This document shows positions 23,824 through 37,017 of a stretch of 64,000 nt of DNA, in pieces. Under the pieces are notes generated by a model, which saw only the letters and a program-made list of their open reading frames with translations, ran no database searches and was not told the DNA's origin. The DNA comes from Varroa destructor (Eukaryota; Arthropoda; Arachnida; Mesostigmata; Varroidae), in the NCBI RefSeq assembly GCF_002443255.2, contig NW_019211459.1:23825719-23889718 (forward strand), written 5' to 3'. Both the position numbers and the translations under genes were made by a program. Each line of letters opens with the position of its first letter. Position 1 is the first letter of the stretch.

Positions 23824-25339
23824 CTTCCGATCTCGAGTGGGGGCCCGTCTACTCAGTGCTACCTCTTATTGTTACACGACTACGAGAAGACAGCGTTACC
23901 GAATCGGCACTCTGTATAGTGGCGATTTGCTATTTCTAGCTACTCGATTGCAGCAGTGCGTCAGTTCCACGACAAATATATATAGGTATGTACGACAATC
24001 ATTAATTAATTTCTAGATAAGCCGCGAAATGCCACTTCTGTCGACGACGCCGCCGTTGCTTAGCTGTTTTGCAAACTAAAACGCTTCCGACACTCCACAC
24101 ACACAAACAGTTACACGCGCAGTTGCTTAGCTACGGCAGTGCGGCGATAGCAGCACACACGGGTTCCTATAGTCAAGCCAAACAAACTTAAGCCTAAATA
24201 GAGGGCGCTATTGGCATCGTTTGCGTGTAAGAGGAGAGAGAATGCAAAAGAGCGATAATTCTATGCTCAAAAGGCGGGTATTTTTGAAACGTTCGAACTG
24301 GCAAGCACAATATCCATATTGTCCATGTCGGTGTCAGTGTTTCTGTGTCCATCTCAATACGGCTAAATGGAGCTCGTATTGCTACTGTTAATGTTAGATG
24401 GCAAGAGCTGATCTGCTGATGTTGATGGACAGTCCGTTAGACTTTCCAGCAGCAATCCCGTCAAATGGATCAGGTGACGATTGATCTGTCTTGCTAGCTA
24501 CTGGTAACAGGCGGACGGAAATTTCTATTACAGTGGGATTTTATAGGATTGTGTTGATCACAGGCAAGTGCCCTAAAAACTCGGTAAATTTATGAGAGTA
24601 AATTGGATTAAAGCTGTTTCGGGTGAAATTTGGGGTGAAAGTATATAGCAAACGTAGATGTTGATGAAATTATAAAATAATCCTAATAATACATCCGATA
24701 TGAAAAGTTCATATTTTGAAATGAACTTTGACAGTAATCGCTGTGGAAGAACAGGTAATAAATGTGATATACAGAAGACGTTTATGAAGTGTTTAATATG
24801 ACTAGAGTATAATAATTACCGCAAGCATTATTAAAATTAATTCAAGTGCCCGTCTAATAGACACTCTTTGCATGGTTATTGACCGAATATGTTTTTAAAT
24901 ACGGAAAGAATACGCTTCGTAGATCAACTGTTTCAAAAGGATGGTTCCGCTTTTTTCAAAATGAGAAGAAGCGTCTAAAGGTACCCACGGAAGAGACAAT
25001 TCGTAATTTGCCGGTTCCCGACTTTTTGCTACATTTGACATTTTCTGTAGTCGGCAAGGCATAATATAATGTCTGGGGATTTTTGATAGGTTAAAAAACG
25101 TACCGTGCATCTAAATACCTTCTTATTATACTTGATAAGTTGTGTATAAATTAGTTTAGCGGCTACGGAGCTACCCTTAGGCTTAGGAATCATATTTTTT
25201 ATACTATAGGAAAATGGTAGATCCCGATTAATTAAATGATCATAAATAAATCAACAACTGTAAAATATACGAGGAATAATATTGATTTTTCTTCTGGCTT
25301 GTTGTTGGATTTGTTCGTGGGTTAGAGTGCAGCGTAACC
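23824..25339. other. Intergenic between SRSF1 and dysbindin, probable divergent promoter
   Basis: Head-to-head spacer of 1.5 kb. It presumably holds the distal SRSF1 promoter and the dysbindin promoter. No conserved gene is seen; the short frame near 24.88-25.06 kb has no family resemblance. Confidence 0.5.
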
Positions 25340-27184
25340 ATGCTACCCCGTAGTATACAATTGCCCGCCGTACTACAGGATGCTTTAGCCCTCGGGGCGT
25401 CCACCCTAAGTGGTTCATCTTCAGCTACAGCAGTGCAGACATGCGGTACGCCCCTTACACCTCAACAGCAGAACGCTGGTATGGAGCTCATGTTAAGAAA
25501 TTCTGATCGTATCGACGATCTCTGGTACAGGTAGGCTTTCCAAGGCGATACAGAACTTTGCACCGCAGGGACAAAATATATGGGAGAGTAAATTTGTTTT
25601 TATAAAAGCCATCTCGTTCTGTAACGAAGGTGACTCATATTTCCTCTTAGACAATTAAGGCAAATTTCATTTTGAGAAGACAGAGTTGAGAAATTAATCA
25701 AAATTATACATTTGTCTTTCAGGACTGAATTAAATATAAACAAAATAAAAGGGTGCGATTTACACATCGCCGAGTTGTACGCGAATCTAGAAATCAAACT
25801 GGCCTTAGTAATGAAGCTGAATATGACGCTCACCGCTATCGCGGACATTAAGACACAGGCCGCCAAATCGAAAGAGCTCCTCGCAAAGGTCGGCGATATG
25901 TTTATTTAATATTGTTAATTTTTATTTCAGTGCGGGAAGATACTTTTCCCTGTTTTTTATAAGCAGCGCACCGTTTATGTCACCTTATACAGCGTACAGT
26001 TACCTTGCCCAAACGAGCTCGCCGTAGTTTACATTGCTCAACAATACCCTTTTCGTTCACCAATGACTATATAATTTCCTGCTATTGTTTATGACAAAAT
26101 AGCTATAAAATGCGAACGTTTAAGTAACAACTCACAATGCGATGGCAACAACTTAGGTAATAATCGGCAATAATAGCCAATGATTACGTAATCTTTACAT
26201 CTGCATTAAGATCAAACGATAGCTTCTTTATTCAACACTCGGGCTTTTAGGACTAGTATTGTCACTATTAAAATAGCAGTGTTTTGTCGCTATGCACATT
26301 GGCATATTATGTATAATATTCAGGTGGAACAGCAACTTGGGGATTGCGCCGCAGCCATGTTAATCATGGATGATACCAGAGAAATGGTCGAAATTAAGCG
26401 TCGAGAAGCGGCTGAAAGGGAAGCTCGTAACAAACAGCTTCAGGAAGAACGCCGGCGAACATTCGAGGAAGAGTTTAAAAAAGATCTTCTAAGGTTCAAG
26501 GTAAGTAGCGCAACAGCACAATTAACAAGTTCTTTCTTCTCAAAGCCCTGATTTTATCACACAGAAGCCGAACCAATGACCCTTGGCTTTTTGTTGGCGC
26601 AATGTCTAATTTGCTACAAATGCCTATAGTACACGAGATAACAAACAGCATAAAACATTCAGCTGAAGCTAAATGACACTGCTATAAGAAAATAAAAAAA
26701 AAAAAAACATTCTGCATTTATATTAATCCAAAGTTGACTTCGATGTCTTTTTAGATTAGCTCGAAAGACCCACTAGGTCAAAGCCAGCGGATGTAATTTA
26801 TTTGCCGGTTCGGTGTCATCATTCCCTCTGCCTCAATCTTAATTCTAATTAATTTCCAATAATGTGGTCGAATCATCATTGGTTCTACTGTACTCATTGG
26901 CTTGACTTGCTGTTCCCTCTGTCGTGCAGGAAACAGGCGAAGTTGAAGCGCCCCTTTGCCAGATTGCATCTCCTTGTGATTTGTCGGAAATCAATCTCGA
27001 ACAAGATGAAGACGATCAACAGGCTTTAAGTCGTTTTCTTGAGAGCAGTGGTGAGCATGATCCTGAAGACAAGGATAGCGATTTTAGAAGAAGCAAGTCG
27101 CTTAGCAAAATGAGTGTGTTGTTAGAACCGAGCCTAAATCCGTCTCAAGATCTTAGCAGAGTAGATAATGAAGACGACCTGTGA
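25340..27184 (+). CDS. DTNBP1: Dysbindin (dystrobrevin-binding protein 1), BLOC-1 subunit
   Basis: Four exons: 25340-25530, 25723-25888, 26324-26500 and 26930-27184, total 262 residues, phases consistent. Dysbindin is a coiled-coil subunit of the cytosolic BLOC-1 complex, which sorts cargo to lysosome-related organelles and supports synaptic vesicle release. Evidence: the segment NAGMELMLRNSDRIDDLW aligns with the family's SAGLELL region; helical coiled coil runs about residues 64-178; then EERRRTFEEEFKKDLLRF matches the conserved ERQKFFEEAFQQDMEQY block, and DDQQALSRFLESS matches the QEALDVFLNS motif. The acidic, serine-rich tail (about 215-262) is shorter than in vertebrates (351 residues); fly dysbindin is nearer this size. 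The second donor is GTCGGC, weak; reading through it would stop after seven more residues. Convergent with PIG-S. Confidence 0.87.
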
Positions 27185-27369
27185 GAATCTGCTTCAGAGA
27201 TATCTTAGCTTCTAGTAATTGGGTTTGTTATAGAATGAGAACTTCGGTACGATAAGTAATGTAAATGGATTTGGAACCGTGCAATAAGATGGCTGTGTCG
27301 GCTACTGCCATTAAGTAGGAGAAGCGTGCAAATTTATCTTGGGCTTTATGTTGATTTACAAAACTCCAC

Positions 27370-27375
27370 AATAAA
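27370..27375 (+). terminator. Polyadenylation signal AATAAA, dysbindin
   Basis: First canonical hexamer after the stop, 186 bases downstream; another is at 27695-27700. Confidence 0.5.
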
Positions 27376-29764
27376 AGTACGATCGATAGAACAGCGGCTC
27401 AATATAGAGCATTGGCGCTAACAAGGAACATGCACAAGAAAGTCCTAATTTCTCTAGAAACATATATAATTCAACAATAAGGTTCATAAAGGAGTATGTG
27501 CTTTGCTAGTGTCTAAATAGGTAAGGATGGATAATTCATTAGAATTAGGTGTCGGTATTTTAACTGAGTATCCTAAGGTAAATCGTCTGAAGCAATGCTT
27601 GACGGAAATACCTGACGTAAACACCGAAATATTTAGACGATCGTAATAATCTATGCGATATGAAAGACGAAGTGTACAGATCGACATAGAACGAAATAAA
27701 CGACTTTTCCATTAGGACGTTGCATTTTCATTGCTAGTTGTTGAAAATAGTTGTAGAAATTTCATTACGAAAAAAAATTCTAAGGAAGTTCTAATAACTA
27801 GTACGCAGTTACCAGCGATCGTCCTAAGCCCCCCATGGATGTCGAATTTAATATTGAGTTGATTCTTTTCATTATAATAGAGAATTAGGTTGGTTTTTCG
27901 AGGGAAAAAACGACGTTACGCGTGCGCATACCATCGGTTTTAATTAGCCAAGCCTATGTTGTTTCACCATAACTCATACGTTTATTACTAGGTGAAGGCT
28001 GCATGTTACACGTTCGAAGATATCATATAAAATAATAAAGGCTTGTATTATCTACATTACGTAGAACATTATGCATTATTATAACATGCATTATATTAGA
28101 ACAATCACATGATGATTAAGTGTACCAACAGCTTAGGTGTATCATTTAATAAATACATTGTAATACACTTTCAAAAGGCAGTAAATAAACCAAGATTTTC
28201 TACGTAGCAGCATGCAGTTAAATCCGTGTTCTTGTCTATCAAAGCGAACCATAAATATTTAAGGGAACACAAGAATGCTAAGCTAGCTAGGTCACCCAAA
28301 TAGTCGGCCGTTACCGACATTCGGCAATCGGTTTTATATTGTTTGCAAACAGTGGCAATATATTAAATTCTAGATTCGCTAGTTTCGTTGAAATGCAGTT
28401 CTAGGGCCCTATAAAAAATATCACGTATAGCGCAGAAGGTTGCATTTTTCAAATACTTGTAGACTTAGCAGTGGTAATTGCAATACACATAAATAAAAAA
28501 TGAAATAAAATATAGCATTGTAATATACAAACTTTATTCACAGTACCATAGTTAGAGTTATATACAGAATGTAAAATTTGTTTTGTATATATAATGTACA
28601 GTGTTGTTTCCAAAAACCTACTACTAATGAACCGATGCGATCTGAAAGCATCGGCTTTAACAGTTATGCTTTAATGCCGATTTGTGTTCTAAAATCAGAC
28701 ATGAAATTCGTTCTCTCTCTCACATATGAGATATCCTGACAACTTATCCTACATCACATTCTCTCCCTAAAATCCCAATAAAATACTTAGTGGCCCTAAC
28801 GCGGACCTGTGTAATTAGACTACAGTTTATGTATACGCGATCGTTGATTGAAATATATCATGCAGCAACTCATTCAAGCAATTCATGAATGAACCACACC
28901 ACTAAATTATTCCAGAAATTTCTGACTGAAGTAGATGACGAGACAAAGCTCCTCGATCAAAAATTAGACGGAATGATGCATACAGACCAATATACTACAA
29001 AAGCTGTAATATTGAATTTGCTTCCTTTTAAAATGTCATCCTTAATAACTACCTTAGGTAACTAAGTAATTAGATGACGGTTAAGCTACACTTTTGGTTA
29101 AAGAATTATTTTTACCTCTCCAGAAAACATATTGACATTCGAAAGAGTGCACTCAAATTAAATTGAATATCGTCTTTTTTGCCGGCTTTTATACACGTTT
29201 ATATCTTACAGCTAATAAACACTTTTATGTATAAATTATAATGATAATGATTTATTTTCATCATGCTAGAGGAACTTGTCTTCGTCTTTTACAAATGTTC
29301 GCTGGCAATGACTTAGTGTTACTCAAAATACAAGGTATGTCTATGCTTGTACACATCGTTTCTGATAGCAGATTACCTCATATGGTTATAATAATTATTA
29401 AGAAAATTAATTATAATGATGCAAGCTAGCTATTTTGAAATTTCCATTCATACGTTAAAAAAAATTAAATCTTAAATAAATCTGCTTGTATTGGTAGTTT
29501 GAACGGCTAACTTAGAAGTCCTCAGAATAGCAACAAGTGAAAAAAAGTGCTAAGCAAGCAAAAATATCGGGAGGAACGACTAATTTGTTTTAAATTCTTC
29601 GATTTTCTTACTGCCGTCCGCTGCCATAAATATATATGCATTAATGAACATACGCTTTACGGCCTTAAATTTTTCAGGTCAGATCATTGGTTGAGGCTTC
29701 GGTCGGGTTTGCCGACGTATATCTGTTACTATTGTGCAAAGATCAGCTAAACTCAGGTGATTTC
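27376..29764. other. Convergent intergenic region, no gene seen
   Basis: Very AT-rich sequence between the 3' ends of dysbindin and PIG-S. A reverse-strand AATAAA at 29251-29256 could serve PIG-S. No frame with family resemblance. Confidence 0.55.
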
Positions 29765-32700
29765 TCACTCGGTTTTAAGCTTACGCGTAGCACAAAGCGT
29801 TCTTAGATATTTGGCAATGCCAAACAGTGAAAGTAGCACCGGCAGCATTGTGGGTACAAAAAGAGGAACGTAGATCGCATATTTCTGATCATCGGGGAAG
29901 TAAAGCAGACCTAACAGTGATGGGTCGTAGAATGCCCGTTCCGCTGTTGCAAACGCTGTCTCGGCAGATGCCAGTGCCGAACCCAAATGACCCTTCAGTA
30001 AAAACGACATCGACATGAAAGAAAGTTAACTATACTGTTCCTGTGATGATCAAGTGGCGATATGTTTACTTTCTACATTTAGGAACATCTGATGCGATAA
30101 AGGTTCGCGACCATTCTTACACATGCCGAACACTGCTTTATGGATAAACGATGGTTTACTATAAGAACTATGATTGGGGTGATGAATTTACGGGAACCTG
30201 ATAATCATTAATGTAGCGATAGGACTTTTAGTAGCCATATTAGCGTGTCGCTTCTCTCTTACCTGTGCGAGGGAGCGAAGAGCCTGCTTTCCGGAAGTTA
30301 CTGAGGTTTCCGTCTGCAAGGATTGTGTTCATATACAAGTTAAAGAATAGAAGTTGATTTAAAATTTATTTTCACGTCTTTATTCTATGACAGTTTTTGT
30401 ATTCTTGAATCTTAAAGGGTCGACACTCTTGACACTAACCAATTGTCCGACGTTATCATTAATGACCATATTTTCGATCGTAGTGAGCAACTGCGCCAGA
30501 CTGTGTAATGTTCGCGAAGTAGCGACCAAATAATCGTGAGCTCTGCGCCGCATCAAAAGATCCAGCTCCCAGTCAGCGACCACAGGTCCGTCCCGACGGA
30601 AATGCGAATCAAACTCCGAATTTCGAGCGGGAATTCCTAGTAGAGGACGCAGCTGGCTCAAGAATACCTTGCCGACGGGTGAATATCACTTATTAAATTT
30701 CTATATGTTACTTTTGCTTGAAAAATTGGAAAAATTTCCATTCCGATTTGATCTGTGTACCTTATAAAAACTCAATTTAATTAACATATATATATGCATA
30801 TAGTATATATATATATATATATATACTACATTCTCATTGATAATTTATCATGAATATTTAAGATTAAAAAATACCTGGAAAATAATTCTATTATCGAGAA
30901 CCACGTTGACTGCATCTGTATTTTGTTCAGGCTCTGTTAGATTATAGTCGATATTGTAGAACAAGACACCACCCCAGCGAGGCGAAATGAAGGCATTACT
31001 CTCCAAGGGCTTGCCTACGAGAAACCAAAAGAATAATTTGTAAGACGTGCCAAACGGAAGGAGTATGACCTATACTTATTTATATTTATATCGAACAATG
31101 TTCTGAAAAGAAACTTCGAGTATTTCAAAATGAAACGAAGAAGCTTAAATTTCGTCATGTAGAATGTGGGACCTAAAAAAAAGACCCAAGTACCTAAATG
31201 AATAAACCACATCTTACGTACTCTAAGTGTAATTGTAAAATTCACGTATTTAATAGATATTGAATAGGCGACAAAAATACTGTATTTAGCCTATAGACCC
31301 AATTAAATAGACACTCCAGTCTTGGTTTGTTCTGGATTCAGTTTATCTCTAAATTTTAGAACTAACCCCGTTCATCGTAAATATGCAGTGGCGAAATTGA
31401 TGGAGGAACAATATACACGAAGAAGTTCAACGATGGGTTGAGAGATACCTGAAAAGTAAATGTAAATAGATCCTCATTTGGTGCACGTACTGTCTTCAGG
31501 CGCAAAAACATGTTCTATTCTTGTCACTTTTGTTTTAATACAAAGACAATTCTACTTAAAATCTTAGCTTCAACACGATTCGCTCGCTTAGCGAATAGGC
31601 AAGTGGGCTACATGGACTGCTCAATTGCTAGCACTGAGCAGACTTTTGAAAATATTACATTTACAAACCTACCTGCATGAACTGCTTGGAACATCCAAAG
31701 CTTCATGCGATCGTTAATTCCTCATTAACAGTGGAATATGAAAAAATTGTGGTATCAATGGGATTTGATTTGAATAATAAAGCGTCGTTGTCTTATTTGT
31801 TATAAGGTATGCAGTCAGTGAGGGCATGTTTTTGTATGGCAGCCCATTACTTCAGTTGCAGGAAGTACACCATTTACCTGTCCTGGTAGAACCTTCTCGA
31901 GCTGATTGATTAACAGCGACAGGGCATTATGCGATATTTGGAATCCACCTAAATCAGCATCCTTCTGCACGGCCAAACTGACCCCGTAGCCAAACTTGAA
32001 CTGTGAGAAAAACCAAAATTTCACGGCATTTATTGAAGTATGTTCGTGACCCGCAGTGTCCTCAAGTGATCTGGAATCTGATTGACCGGCAGTTATTTCT
32101 TTACATGAAGAGATATTTAGAATTATGTCTTCCACATTACCTCAAAAACTGTCAGTAGGTGTATTAAATTGCCTTGCGAATTCTCAAAAATATTCAAGAG
32201 GAGGCAGGCTAGTCATATGAGTAGCACTTGTAGTCAACATTTTTGCTTTTTTCCACTTTGGTAAATCCTTTGTCATCATCTGCCAGCGGTGAGATTTGAA
32301 CCAGCAATGACCGGCATGCTTGTTGCTTATGGCTACTATGGTAGAGCAGTCAAAAACTTGCGGATTAGCCTAGCAGACGACGCTGCGCCTGTCTACAGAT
32401 GGTTTAACTTCGAGCAGCTAATCTAGAATTTGTTTCATTCTAATTTCTCGTTGTTGGTTCACTTCGGACACTATATGCAGCAAAATGGCGTGAACATGTT
32501 CTTCTCACCTGACTTTTTACTTGAAGCTGGACAACATGCTGTAGCTTTGACACGACAGGCTTCATATATGCTTCATATCCACCTGCACTATTCCACATCA
32601 CCTGAATTGAAATTTTCATTTGAATTTGTCGTGTACCGGTCGTATATTGAAGCAGCAATCCTCCCATAAGAATGAAAATATATATGCGATTAGCGGCCTT

Positions 32701-35489
32701 CTAGCAAATCTTGACTTGTCAAACTAAAGAAAAAGACCATGGTATTAAACACGAACATTCAAATGCATAGCTGTGGATGAGATAACAAGTGCTACAAACG
32801 TAGACTTTATAAATAAAAAGTTGAAACAATGTTGTTAAGTTAGTGTATCTTTTAAAAGCAAGCTGCAAGGCAAGCTTTAATGAGAAAACAGCACAAACTT
32901 ACGTTCGCGTGTTGAGGCTCTGGCACGATGCACGAGAGGACCACATCGACGATCGGCGAAGCGTGCAATGAACGCTGTTGCTCTTTTGTTGGCTGTTTGA
33001 GAGCAAAAAGACACAGACAAAGACAACATTTCTTACTTTGAGCGGCTTGAATTTGGAAGGCGCTAGAATGATGCATTTTAAAAATTAAACAAATATGTGA
33101 TTTGACTTTGTCTAGATATTCCAATTAACTATTTGTGACGTTTCGAGCATAACTCATAAATAGTTTTATTCATACCACCATACCATATTCAATCACTAAG
33201 CAAAACCACAGCGCGAATTCCGTTTCAGTTACTATTCTGTACTAATAAACATATTATAGTTCAAAAAATCCACAAAAGCAACTTATAATTAATCTACTAC
33301 GTACAGCAATTTACTTGAATCGAAATTTCCCAAGGCACTCACTCGTTTTCTTTCAACATCCGAGAGGGGCGCAAAGACAGTTCGTAGAACATCTTCTCTA
33401 ACTACGTTATACACAAGCGCAGTCACTAGATGGCGGGCGACCAATTTCAGGTCAGTTTCGTCTGAAGCGATATACACGGTCCGATAAGCGCCAATAATCC
33501 GGCGTGGGTGACCAGGAAATTGACGTGAGAGCACAACGACGAGATCGGCTGTTAAATGTGCTGTAGCCGTTCGGAAGGTCTCATCAAGTGCCGACAGACT
33601 CTTTGAATTCGTAATCATGTCCTGCATGACCTTCGAGGCCCGCTGCGCCGACCACGCATAATCGAACGATAGAAATTCGCTTTCGATTTTCAGATTAGCC
33701 TGACGAATGTTGTTGGCCTCGACGAGCGCAGCCGAAAGCGCTTCTAGATCCAACTTGTCGTCGTCAACGTACAATGTTACATGAATCAGTTGAGATACCT
33801 GGTAAGCACAAAAACCCATTGTTTTATAGAGGCGGTTTCGGTATGGCTCTTGTCGAGAGTCGATGCGGTTTGCCTGCAGTATTGTCACAAGATTATTATC
33901 CACACAAACTACCTTCATTATAGTAGTATAAATCACAGTTTTTTTTGGCGTTTACGATAGACATACATATTAATTGTTTTATCAGTTACAGGAGAGTATA
34001 AAAATGTTCTGAGAGTTTGAAATATTCACTTGAGAGTTTGTTCTGAAGTTTTTCCTAGTATTTGTTTGTTCTCTATCTCTTTACGTAGAATGCAAATTCT
34101 CGAACGATCATTTGGTATATTTAATACTGAAAAAGAACTATTGATGGATTTCTTTCGTCTATTGCTAGCAAATGTCACGAAATATACGTTTGCTGTAAAG
34201 ATGCTGGCGTTGACAATACTAACATTACTCGAGTGTAGAGCTTCAATTTGCTCGAAAGGTATTGGAGCGCGATACACTTCTGTGGTCTTCCACCAAAGCG
34301 GCAATCCGACAACGACAAAGAACAGAGCATACGATGCAGTGGCTACAGCTGTAAACGCATCTGTAATATATGAAAAAAAAAGGCATCCATATGTTCCTTT
34401 GTAACGTACCTTCAATATATTGCTTTTACAAAAAAGGTGCCGATATTTAGTTTGGGTGCACTATTATGAACCACCTGTGCTGCTTGTAACATACAAAAAC
34501 GATCGTGCGAGTTGTTAGTTTCTATAAAATAATGCGCAAAAGAAAGTGAGGATTGTTTTCAATGTTTTTAGTGAAATAACGAACAATTTCTCAGCTCATG
34601 CTCTACTTACTTTATAAATACCATTTATATAACAAAAACCGATAGAGGCATTATGAAAGTAATTTTGAAATGAAAATTAATTGGTATATGAATGTTAGCT
34701 AAATTTAATCTAACAGAAAAATTTAATTTTATCAATTAATTTAAGAGACTAATACTTTAGAGTGAGTTAGTAGTTCGAATTAGTGACTGGAAGACTATAA
34801 AGGTCACCTGTTATATTAGATTATTCAACGAATAAACATAGCCCAGATATTAAATATTTTCCTTCGGTCTTAATTACTGGTTTATAATTACATATTCAAT
34901 AATTGGAAACATTCATTCTTTCCTTCTTTTTCTTTGAAAAAGATTAACTTAAAAAAAGATTAAAGAAAAACTTAATATATCATTATTATCATTATTTTTA
35001 TTATTTTAAACCTATCTATTATGGGCCTTTGTAATGACGACAATGAAGAAAGGTTAGCAAATCGAATTTTGAAAAGAAATCATTATCGTCTTCTCTAAAA
35101 TCAAGAATACACACAATACAACAATCACGTTCTGCCTAGTTTACGGAGTTCGAAGGCCTACAACGTACTAAAAATGCTTAGGAATGAATATATTTCCATT
35201 CTGCAGAATCACTTCTTATAGAACTAGCATAAAACTGCGTTTTATTTAAACAATACAAACTTGATATTGTGGGAACCACTTTATTGTTACTGTAATCTGT
35301 TTCCTTCATAGGAGCACCAAAAGGCTAAGACAGCTGACGTAGAGCTCACCGGCAAGCCTACCTCATCCATGCCATCACATGCCAAAGCGTCCATTTCAAA
35401 ATGGGGTACAGAAGTGTTTTGCGCTTACCATTTTGTCCATATTTCGATTTCGGACATGCACAATCGGTTTGTTCACTGGAGGTCGCCAT
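29765..35489 (-). CDS. PIGS: GPI transamidase component PIG-S
   Basis: Eleven exons on the minus strand: 35489-35429, 34360-34224, 33798-33343, 32992-32903, 32601-32509, 32000-31878, 31448-31367, 31014-30875, 30667-30440, 30313-30263 and 29992-29765. They join in frame to 562 residues (human about 555). PIG-S is a subunit of the ER-membrane complex that transfers preformed GPI anchors to proteins. Two membrane segments are where the family has them: near the N terminus (YALFFVVVGLPLWW, followed by the hallmark KTTEVYRAPIPF) and at the C terminus (YFPDDQKYAIYVPLFVPTML). Other family blocks are NAFISPRWGGV, VFLSQLRPLLGI, ADWELDLLMRR and AERAFYDPSLLGLLYF. The first exon (20 codons, Kozak-like AACATGGCG, donor GTAAGC) is chosen because it alone supplies the needed phase. 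A mariner relic begins 313 bp upstream of the start codon. Confidence 0.95.
30795..30826. repeat. (TA)n microsatellite in a PIG-S intron
   Basis: Uninterrupted TA dinucleotides near 30808-30826 with TA-rich flanks. Confidence 0.7.
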
Positions 35490-35801
35490 GTTGCTAAACC
35501 TGAGCGATCAACTGGGCCAGGTCGGCCGTTAGTGGCAGCGTCGAGTACTGATATGGATTCATCATTTAGCGCCTCTCGAAAGGATTTCTGTGGGTTTGTG
35601 ACTGTGTATCAATCTTTGCTATTATTGTAGTTTGAATTATATAAAAGCTATGCCGATAGATCTCACTATAACAGTCAAGTCTCATTGTTATAAATGTATG
35701 GTTAGCTGGATTAAACTTCGATACCTTTCTTATTTCTATCTTACCTTACTTTCCTGTAGTCTGCGCGATGAACATTTGAGAGGAACATTAAACAAATAAT
35801 A

Positions 35802-37015
35802 GGTGACTGAAAAGTATTGACGGCCTTTCTTGTTCGACAAGTTCAAAATCAGCGCGGTGGGTGACGTGTTTCATAAATAGGAACATGCGGTAATGTAGGT
35901 TCGTAATATTACGTAAGATTGAGTTGTGTCAGCGTTGGTGTCATTTGAGAGCTGGGATTTAACAGTGTTAAGCTTGTTGAAATTGTTGAACTGTTCTTTT
36001 CTTGCAGATTCATGATAGGGCTTAAGTATACGTGAAGCTTCCGTAAAAACTCGCTTTATTTTATAAATTTATCGCAGCAAAAAGCATAAATACCGCCCAG
36101 GCTATGAAACATGTGTGCTGTTTATGATCAAAATGCGCTACTGAGAGAAAGAGACAATAATTCCGCCTAGAGAATTTGAACATAAAAGATGCTACTTGTA
36201 GTGGTCGACCGCTTACAAAAAAAAATTGATGCAAATATTGCAAAGATTAAGCAAAATCGACATGAAAATAGCCATAGCATCGCTAGAGAACTAGGCCATC
36301 ACTAGTAAACAATTTTAAAATATCTGAAGGCTGTTTGCAAAAGAAAAGCTCACCGTTTGAGTGCACATGAATTGACAAAAAAAATACGTTGTCATATTTC
36401 CGTTTACAAAGCTTTATAGTAACGGAACGAAATCGAAGGGGTTGATCGCAGGTAATGAAAAGTTGCGACAATAATAGGCGAAAAATATCATGGTCAAAGC
36501 AACGAAGGCTTTAAAATCTGTGGCAAAGCTAAAAGGAGGCGATGTCATTTGTTTGGCGGGATGGGAAAGGAATCGTAACTTATGAGCTTCTATCGCTTGG
36601 CAAAACGAATAATTCGGCCTCTACTATCAACAATCAACAAACCATTAATTTTTTTTTCTTTTTTTTTTTACCATAATAATGCCAAATCATAAATCATTTA
36701 CCTACCCAGCAAAAATTGGGAGAACATAGACAGAAAATTGTAATGCATCCGCCGTATAGCCCGGATCTTGTGCGATCAGACTATTATCTGTTTCAGCCTT
36801 TGTAGAACTCGTTTAGCGGTGTTAATTTCAACTGGGAGATACAGAAATCATTTGTTACAATTTTGCCAAAAATGGCAGAAGCTCATCAATGGTGCATGTT
36901 TAATAATGTTGTTTTAAAGTATAAAAGAATTTTTCAATGTCAGCTTATTTTTAAATATAAAATTTTTAAAACAAAAAAGCTTATTTATTTAAACCGTTCA
37001 TACTTTTCAGCCGTT
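35802..37015 (+). mobile_element. Degenerate mariner-family DNA transposon
   Basis: A 1214-bp element with imperfect terminal inverted repeats: the left end GGTGACTGAAAAGTATTGAC and the reverse complement of the right end AACGGCTGAAAAGTATGAAC agree at 14 of these 20 positions. It is flanked by a TA dinucleotide on both sides (35800-35801 and 37016-37017), the target duplication of Tc1/mariner elements. The plus strand carries a decayed transposase reading frame with several stops and frameshifts. The clearest remnant, at about 36744-36800, reads HPPYSPDL followed by a degenerate SDYYLF, the block that bears the third catalytic aspartate of the D,D34D mariner transposases. Size and ends suit a once complete 1.2-1.3 kb element, now inactive. 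Confidence 0.88.
36000..36990 (+). pseudogene. Mariner transposase remnant
   Basis: Coding remnant inside the element. Helix-turn-helix-like and catalytic-core fragments can be followed across at least two frames with in-frame stops near 36420-36480 and just after the YYLFQPL block. It cannot encode a working enzyme as it stands. Boundaries are approximate. Confidence 0.75.
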
Positions 37016-37017
37016 TA

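Noticed and set aside
32281..32350. tRNA-like motifs (GGTTCAAATC on minus, GGTAGAGCAG on plus)
   Set aside because: The two boxes lie on opposite strands, so they cannot form one tRNA; it sits within a PIG-S intron.
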